Below are positions 62,431 to 64,000 of a DNA stretch of 64,000 nucleotides, piece after piece (within the stretch, counting starts at the first letter, position 1; the number at the start of each line of letters is the position of its first letter). This stretch comes from Raphanus sativus (lineage: Eukaryota; Streptophyta; Magnoliopsida; Brassicales; Brassicaceae): positions 1,054,001 to 1,118,000 of the forward strand of contig NC_079516.1 of assembly GCF_000801105.2 (NCBI RefSeq), read 5' to 3'. Under the pieces are notes generated by a model that did no database searches, was not told the origin of the DNA, and saw nothing but the letters and a program-made list of their open reading frames with translations. The translations under genes were made by a program, and so were the position numbers.

Positions 62431-63253
62431 ATGGTAATAAATTGACATGCGTCTCTTCTTATTTTCTTGGTTTCTTCAGCTCTTTATTGATTTTTTTTAC
62501 TGATTGGTTCTGTAAAAATCATTTTGATGAAACTGAGAGCATCCATCTTTTATCTTTTTGATTCGATTAAGAGTGTCGAAAAAGAATCTCCTTTTTGTTC
62601 TTTCCTACAGTGATAAGTTCAGTTCTTGTTGCTTGCTCTGTTGTGTGAGTCACCACTAAACAGTTTCTTCTTCTCAAATTTTTGTAATTGCGTTTCTCCA
62701 GGTTGCACCGATACTTGCAGGCGTTGCGGTTGCTGCAGCTGCTTATGCTGGTAAATACGGAATCGAGGCGTGGCAAGCGTTCAAGGCAAGACCACCAAGG
62801 CCTAAGTTCCGCAAGTTCTACGAAGGTGGTTTCCAAGCTGCTATGACTCGGAGAGAAGCTGCTCTTATTCTCGGTGTTAGGTTTGTTTCTTATGTGTCTT
62901 TACCCTCAGTCATAAACTCTGGTAACTAAAAGAACTAACTTACTTTGAGATTCATTGGTAAACGATCATCAATAGACATTATTAGCTATGTCCTCTTACT
63001 CAAAGGTTTACTGTTCTGTTTTCCATATGATTTTTTGGTTCATTTTATAATTGTGGCTTGATACATTTTTTTTTTTACATGTGGTGGTGTGAACAGGGAG
63101 AGTGTAGCGGCGGAGAAGGTGAAGGAAGCTCACAGGAGAGTGATGGTGGCTAACCATCCAGATGCAGGAGGAAGCCATTACCTTGCGTCTAAGATCAACG
63201 AAGCTAAAGACATGATGCTTGGCAAATCCAAGAGCTCTGGCTCTCCGTTTTGA
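62431..63253 (+). CDS. Mitochondrial import J protein, TIM14/Pam18 type
   Basis: Pam18/TIM14 is the J-domain partner that stimulates mitochondrial Hsp70 in the inner-membrane import motor. Three exons: 62,431-62,433 (just the ATG), 62,702-62,880, 63,097-63,253. They give 112 residues, the usual size. It starts [20 protein letters not shown], a short membrane anchor. [18 protein letters not shown] and the J domain follow, with [14 protein letters not shown] as helix [21 protein letters not shown] containing the HPD triad, and [10 protein letters not shown]. No other start fits, because exon 2 has no upstream in-frame Met. The ATG-only coding exon followed directly by GTAATA is unusual but matches the family sequence. 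Counterpart At3g09700. Confidence 0.93.
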
Positions 63254-64000
63254 AACTTTTTTTTTTTGGTGAGATTGAGTTATTGGTCTATCAGGAAGAA
63301 GGGTGATCAGACGTTGATGTATGTTTCTTAGGTAGATTAGAATGTAGGAACCAAATTGGAAGTCACTCTAGTTCGATTATCTAATTATGTTTTCTTTTTT
63401 TTTGGGACAGAAGTTATCCTTTCAGATTGAATAAGTGTTAGCAAGTTAGAGTGTTATTCATCATTAAATTCAATAGAATCTGATCTGAACATAATTTTAT
63501 AGTATTGAATAATGAAGATATAAGTTATATGAAATAAAAATCTCAAATTAATCATTTCCAATATGGCACGAATAGTTAAAATAATTTATTTAATTTATTT
63601 TATAAATAATAGGCAATTTTTATATTTCGAGTTGGAAATGAAAGCGAACATTCGAATAACCTTAAATGCTAAATGTTTTCTATGATTTTAGGTGGTTTTG
63701 CTTATTTATCATGTTCTCCATAACATATTATTTACATATGTTTAATATTATATTTAGTTTAGTAATATTAAATTGATTATATTTTAATATATAGTCACAT
63801 AATATATAATCACCCAGAATTTTATATTTCATTATTATCTAAAAAGATTATATATGATGTTATCCAAAACTTCATGGTTCCGGGTGGTATATGTTACCTC
63901 GCCGGCTCTTGGCTCTGTTTAGGGTATGCAAATCCGATGTGTAAAATGTTGTTGGATCTAATATTAATCTACCAGATGATAAAAAAAAAAAAGATGTTAT
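63254..64000. other. Intergenic DNA, no gene seen
   Basis: 3' flank of the TIM14-like gene, then very A+T-rich sequence to the window end. No coding or structural feature is recognised. Confidence 0.5.

Overview
The window is plant nuclear DNA from a crucifer (Brassicaceae), most likely Brassica or a close relative. It has intron-rich genes with GT-AG (and two GC-AG) introns and AT-rich intergenic DNA full of Helitrons, MITEs and a gypsy LTR retrotransposon. The gene products closely resemble Arabidopsis proteins. From memory of Arabidopsis chromosome 3 (not checked here), the order matches a descending run: germin-like protein (At3g10080), OMR1 (At3g10050), a trihelix remnant (At3g10030/40 area), IPS1 (At3g09922), CDC48A (At3g09840), PCRK1 (At3g09830), ADK1 (At3g09820), LOG2 (At3g09770), SYP71 (At3g09740), S1FA3 (At3g09735), a POLAR-like gene (At3g09730), RH57 (At3g09720), IQD1 (At3g09710) and a TIM14-like gene (At3g09700). 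Several expected genes are missing, truncated or frameshifted, as in a fractionating post-polyploid subgenome.

Left part (1-27,000): gene-poor. It holds a 1.2 kb inverted-repeat element with tRNA-like arms, a Helitron terminus, a germin-like gene with an apparent frameshift, a 310 bp MITE, a stray fragment of threonine deaminase, intact nine-exon OMR1, and a tRNA-Arg(UCU). It also holds an IPS1/At4-type non-coding RNA with the miR399 target-mimic site, a complete U5 snRNA gene with its promoter and 3' box, a two-exon defensin-like gene and a broken DC1-domain gene. From about 19.45 to 25.73 kb lies an array of about thirteen ~345 bp repeats, split by a 1,981 bp Helitron whose exact A|T insertion site can be read. 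A 100-base N gap lies at 15,757-15,856.

Middle part (27,300-36,300): CDC48A, PCRK1 and the 3' half of ADK1, all on the minus strand. From 37.6 to 47.9 kb is a nest of transposons: a MITE, a LINE 3' end, and an 8.7 kb Ty3/gypsy element inserted in the LINE with a 5-bp target-site duplication. Its two 1,749 bp LTRs are almost identical, yet its gag-pol frame is broken.

Right part (48,500-64,000): a compact run of apparently intact genes: LOG2 (RING E3 ligase), SYP71 (ER/plasma-membrane SNARE), S1FA3, POLAR-like, RH57 (rRNA-processing helicase), IQD1 (calmodulin-binding scaffold) and a TIM14/Pam18-like J protein. They are unrelated housekeeping and signalling genes, not a pathway cluster. The one functional theme outside housekeeping is phosphate signalling through the IPS1-like RNA.
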